From JAUVIB01 sp964424545 (GTDB lineage Bacteria > Calditrichota > Calditrichia > Calditrichales > Calditrichaceae), in the NCBI GenBank assembly GCA_964424545.1, contig CAYRJN010000151.1, positions 1 through 9,569 of the forward strand: a stretch of DNA of 9,569 nt. Reading direction: 5' to 3'. Positions 7,578 through 9,569 of the stretch are shown piece by piece (position 1 is the stretch's first letter; every line of letters begins with the position of its first letter). A model generated the notes under the pieces. That model was not told the DNA's origin. It ran no database searches and worked only from the letters and a program-made list of their open reading frames with translations. Made by a program: the position numbers and the translations under genes.

Positions 7578-7620
7578 CTGCAGTCTTACTAAAAAGCTGA
7601 TAATTTTAGATGCATTTTGC

Positions 7621-7674
7621 TTTTAAGATTTCTCGACTTTGCTAACGGAACATCCCGACGACGGGGAAATGACA
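7621..7674 (-). repeat. Palindromic repeat family, inverted copy iv
   Basis: Read on the + strand it runs TTTTAAGATTTCTCGACTTT ... CATCCCGACGACGGGGAAATGACA. Outer arms ATTTC (7628-7632) and GAAAT (7666-7670) pair, and CCCG / CGGG pair around ACGA inside. The end GGGAAATGACA corresponds to CGGGAATGACA of copy ii. With copy v it forms a 14-bp perfect inverted repeat whose arms are separated by 43 bases. Confidence 0.6.
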
Positions 7675-7692
7675 AAATTACAAAATTAATAT

Positions 7693-7743
7693 TGAAAATG
7701 TCATAGAAATGTTAATCTTTTGAAATTCCGATACTATAAAATA
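7693..7743 (+). repeat. Dispersed intergenic block, copy 2 (TGAAATTCCGATAC block)
   Basis: It matches 555-604; the best part, 7721-7743, is identical at 22 of 23 bases. Weaker similarity on both sides includes a following GAAAAT and T-rich run. It overlaps the left end of the gene remnant that runs into the trehalase start. Confidence 0.6.
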
Positions 7744-7884
7744 GAAAATTTTTTCTCGGGTAAAACCGATGTTGCGACATATTTTTATTACTTTACAGAA
7801 GATTCGGGCAAAATTCGTTCTCATTTGGTAGAGATACCTATTTTTAAAGATGGAATTAAGGTAAAGGGAATAATTGATGAATAG
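7696..7884 (+). pseudogene. 3' remnant of an unrecognised gene, overlapping the trehalase-family start
   Basis: The frame is open from 7696 to the TAG at 7882-7884, after in-frame stops at 7687 and 7693. The last 40 or so residues look like real protein: SGKTDVATYFYYFTEDS, then GKIRSHLVEIPIFKDGIKVK and GIIDE. No ATG is in frame and the only TTG (7720) has no ribosome binding site, so it looks like a gene that lost its 5' part, or a very small gene with an unusual start. Its stop codon overlaps the trehalase gene by 8 bases, the arrangement of two genes in one operon. The left end coincides with the repeated TGAAATTCCGATAC block, perhaps marking the deletion junction. I do not recognise the family. 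Confidence 0.45.
7864..7869 (+). promoter_or_regulatory. Ribosome binding site deciding the trehalase-family start
   Basis: AAGGGA is 7 bases from the ATG at 7877 but only 4 from the TTG at 7874. The spacing and the codon type favour 7877. An in-frame stop at 7871-7873 excludes any earlier start. Confidence 0.6.
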
Positions 7885-9217
7885 GGATATAAATATTGAT
7901 ATTGAAAAATTGCAAAAAATAGAAAAAGTAATTTTAAATACATTAGAACAGTCTCGAGTTGACGAAAATTCGCCGCTTAGAAAAGGTAGTATAAGACTTC
8001 CGTATCCCTACCTCTCGATTGCCAAAGGACGAAATCTTATGTTTTATTGGGATACCTATTATACTAACCTTGGTATATTGTATAATAAAAAATATCGTCG
8101 ATATGCTGTGTGGGCAACCGATAATCTGTTATATCTTGTTAAAAAATTAGGATATATTCCTAATTCCACAGAGCCTTGGGGGCTGAATCGTTCGCAAATT
8201 CCATATCTCTCTCAAACGGTTCGGGATTTGTATGAAAGCGCCGCAACGAAGGATAAATCATGGTTGAGGAAAGCATACGATATAATGAAAATTGAATATG
8301 AATTTTGGACGAATAGCGATTCAAATCATATTGAAAACCATGAAACAAGTATTAATGGCTTACAACGTTTTTCCCATCATGCCTCGGAAAAGGAAATGCT
8401 GACCTATTTTAAAGAAATTTCCATTCGTTTTGATTTTGATGATTTAACGGATAATGAAAAAATCGTTTTGGCCGATCACTGGCTTGCCGAAGCTGAGGCC
8501 GGTTTGGATTTTACACCGCGATTTGAAAATAGGTGCGCCGACTTTATTCCTATTTGTTTAAATTCAAATCTATATATGTATGAAAAAAATTTTCAATGGA
8601 TGGTTGAAGAATTGAATTTGGACAATGAACCGGATTGGGGAACTATGGCGGATAAACGAAAAGGGCGTATTAATAAATATCTTTGGAATGAAAAACGCGG
8701 CCTCTATTTGGATTACGATTTTAAAAACAACAGACATTCAAACGTTGCATCGGTTGTTAATTTTTATACGTTGTGGGCGGGTGTGGCTTCACAGGAACAG
8801 GCTAAAAAAATTGTGGATAATATGTCCCTATTTGAATATAAATATGGCATTACGGTTTGCGAAAAAAAGAAACATGATCGTGTCTACCAGTGGGACTATC
8901 CGGCCGGATGGCCTTCAACGCATTGTTATGTGGTTAAGGCGCTGGATAATTATGGCTATAAGGCGGAGGCTTATCGAATAGCGGAAAAGTATCTTAATTT
9001 GGCGGCAAAAAATTTTGAGAATCCTAAACCTCCACATGCCTATGATCCGGAGACAAAACGCATGCTGTATAGAGTTAAAGGTAAACTTTATGAAAAGTAC
9101 AATGTTGTTACCGGAGGACTTTATGATGCGGAATACGCCTCTAATGAATTTATGGGATGGTCGACGGGAGTATTTTTATATTTAAAAAATTATCTTGTAA
9201 ATGAAAAAATAATTTAA
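7877..9217 (+). CDS. Trehalase-family (GH37) glycosidase, cytoplasmic
   Basis: Predicted inverting alpha-glucosidase of the (alpha/alpha)6 barrel type, hydrolysing trehalose or a related alpha-glucoside. It has no signal peptide, so it should act in the cytoplasm. GH37 features in order: AKGRNLMFYWDTYYTNLGI (49-67, matching the family PGGRFxExYxWDxY signature); GYIPNSTEPWGLNRSQIPY (92-110); EAGLDFTPRF (207-216) with Asp211 at the position of the general acid (E. coli TreA Asp312); QWDYPAGWPSTHCYVVKAL (338-356, second signature); YEKYNVVTGG (405-414) with Glu407 at the position of the general base (TreA Glu496); and a final EFMGWSTGVFLYL. At 446 residues it is about 100 shorter than TreA or TreF. 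The usual PGGR is AKGR and the usual glycine-rich GGGGEY loop is reduced, so the substrate may differ from trehalose. Confidence 0.88.
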   Translation: MNRDINIDIEKLQKIEKVILNTLEQSRVDENSPLRKGSIRLPYPYLSIAKGRNLMFYWDTYYTNLGILYNKKYRRYAVWATDNLLYLVKKLGYIPNSTEPWGLNRSQIPYLSQTVRDLYESAATKDKSWLRKAYDIMKIEYEFWTNSDSNHIENHETSINGLQRFSHHASEKEMLTYFKEISIRFDFDDLTDNEKIVLADHWLAEAEAGLDFTPRFENRCADFIPICLNSNLYMYEKNFQWMVEELNLDNEPDWGTMADKRKGRINKYLWNEKRGLYLDYDFKNNRHSNVASVVNFYTLWAGVASQEQAKKIVDNMSLFEYKYGITVCEKKKHDRVYQWDYPAGWPSTHCYVVKALDNYGYKAEAYRIAEKYLNLAAKNFENPKPPHAYDPETKRMLYRVKGKLYEKYNVVTGGLYDAEYASNEFMGWSTGVFLYLKNYLVNEKII

Positions 9218-9390
9218 TTGTGATAAGTCCGTTGATTTGTTGTTTACAGAATAAGTAAGAAGGATTCATAAAGAACGCGGCAATCGGGATTAATCTTCAT
9301 TTAGCCGGCACCGAAAATTTCGTAAATTAATAACCTGTACCGTAAATTTAAATAAAGCTTATACGTATTTGTTTTATTCTATATTTCTTT

Positions 9391-9397
9391 GAGGAGG
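9391..9397 (+). promoter_or_regulatory. Ribosome binding site of the last, partial gene
   Basis: GAGGAGG ends only 3 bases before the ATG at 9401, tighter than the 5-9 bases seen for the other genes here. The next in-frame ATG (9446) has no such site, so 9401 remains the better start. Confidence 0.55.
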
Positions 9398-9400
9398 AAA

Positions 9401-9569
9401 ATGAAAATATTACTGGCCATTTTACGGTTTAATAAATCTATTTTAATGAAAAATAATTTATTTTTGCGGTTGATATTCGCATTTTTTCTTTTTATCGTAC
9501 AGCATAGCTGCACAAAAATAAGTGAACTCGTAATTGTCCGTGACGGCGTTTCCCGATATGTAATATATC
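9401..9569 (+). CDS. Exported protein, N-terminal part; possibly DUF4838 / GH67-N type
   Basis: Only 56 residues are visible before the window ends. After a basic start (MKILLAILRFNKSILMKNN) comes a hydrophobic segment at about 19-34 (LFLRLIFAFFLFIV) and then QHSC with Cys37, so it is exported. The Cys could be a lipidation site, but Gln at -3 does not fit the normal lipobox. Mature residues SELVIVRDGVSRYVIY resemble the first strand of DUF4838 and GH67 N-terminal domains, which begin with an LVIV-x-(D/N)G-x-S-x-Y-x-I pattern and are found on exported glycoside-active enzymes. That would fit the sugar context but rests on about 15 residues. It begins 183 bases after the trehalase-family gene; the gap shows no terminator, so they may share a transcript. 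An alternative start is the ATG at 9446 (residue 16), which gives a more normal signal-peptide length. Confidence 0.6.
   Translation, partial: MKILLAILRFNKSILMKNNLFLRLIFAFFLFIVQHSCTKISELVIVRDGVSRYVIY

Larger units (their letters stand above)
7131..7876. other. Second long intergenic region, repeat-rich
   Basis: About 745 bases separate the terminator from the trehalase-family gene. It holds an imperfect hairpin (7223-7272), the block at 7363-7380, two facing copies of the palindromic repeat family (7501-7577 and 7621-7674), the TGAAATTCCGATAC block (7693-7743) and the 3' remnant of a gene (7696-7884). Apart from that remnant, short open stretches at 7250-7312 and 7478-7600 have no ribosome binding site and overlap repeats. 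No tRNA or other RNA gene is recognised. Confidence 0.6.

Noticed and set aside
7478..7600. Open stretch encoding TGIAALKREGYAF, recalling the LRRDGF motif of some glycosidase-like proteins
   Set aside because: It has no start or ribosome binding site and lies within a degenerate copy of the palindromic repeat, which explains the sequence better; the resemblance covers only about ten residues.
8625..8981. A 118-residue open frame on the + strand
   Set aside because: It lies wholly inside the trehalase-family gene in another frame; the trehalase frame carries the family motifs across the same bases.

Overview
The window is an AT-rich stretch with all convincing genes on the + strand. It looks like the accessory, carbohydrate-related part of a genome from a Gram-negative bacterium in or near Bacteroidota, Ignavibacteriota or Calditrichota. 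Three things point there: an ECF sigma factor, a FecR-type anti-sigma factor with a C-terminal DUF4974-like domain and a TonB-dependent receptor with an N-terminal STN signalling domain; a secreted beta-helix protein ending in a type IX secretion (T9SS) sorting domain of the NYPNPFNPTT type, common in Calditrichota, Ignavibacteriota and Marinimicrobia; and an outer membrane implied by the receptor. The phylum is an inference; no rRNA or marker gene is present.

Layout. Positions 1-264 hold the 3' end of an ECF sigma factor gene. Positions 265-941 are a long gap containing three short palindromes of one family (TGTCATTC...GAATCTA) and other repeated blocks. Positions 942-5193 hold a FecR-like anti-sigma factor followed after 22 bases by a 1063-residue TonB-dependent receptor. 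A 158-base leader containing an extended Shine-Dalgarno-like sequence with no proper ORF separates it from a 574-residue exported beta-helix protein (5353-7077), which is closed by a strong intrinsic terminator (7092-7130). Positions 7131-7876 are a second gap with more of the same repeats and, at its right end, the 3' remnant of an unrecognised gene. Positions 7877-9217 encode a short cytoplasmic GH37 trehalase-family glycosidase. At 9401 an exported protein begins and runs off the window; its first residues resemble the start of DUF4838 / GH67-N-type proteins.

How the genes may work together (inference). Substrate binding by the receptor would be signalled through its STN domain to the FecR-like protein, releasing the sigma factor to transcribe the receptor and neighbours. 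The surface beta-helix protein sits where a SusD-like partner would sit in a Bacteroidota Sus locus and may bind or cleave the glycan. Trehalase-like hydrolysis in the cytoplasm and the following exported protein fit a sugar-use locus. The substrate cannot be named from the sequence.

The most unusual points are the shared repeat blocks in the two long gaps, in the same order and orientation, the receptor/T9SS beta-helix pairing without SusD, the orphan anti-SD-complementary sequence, and the gene remnant overlapping the trehalase start.
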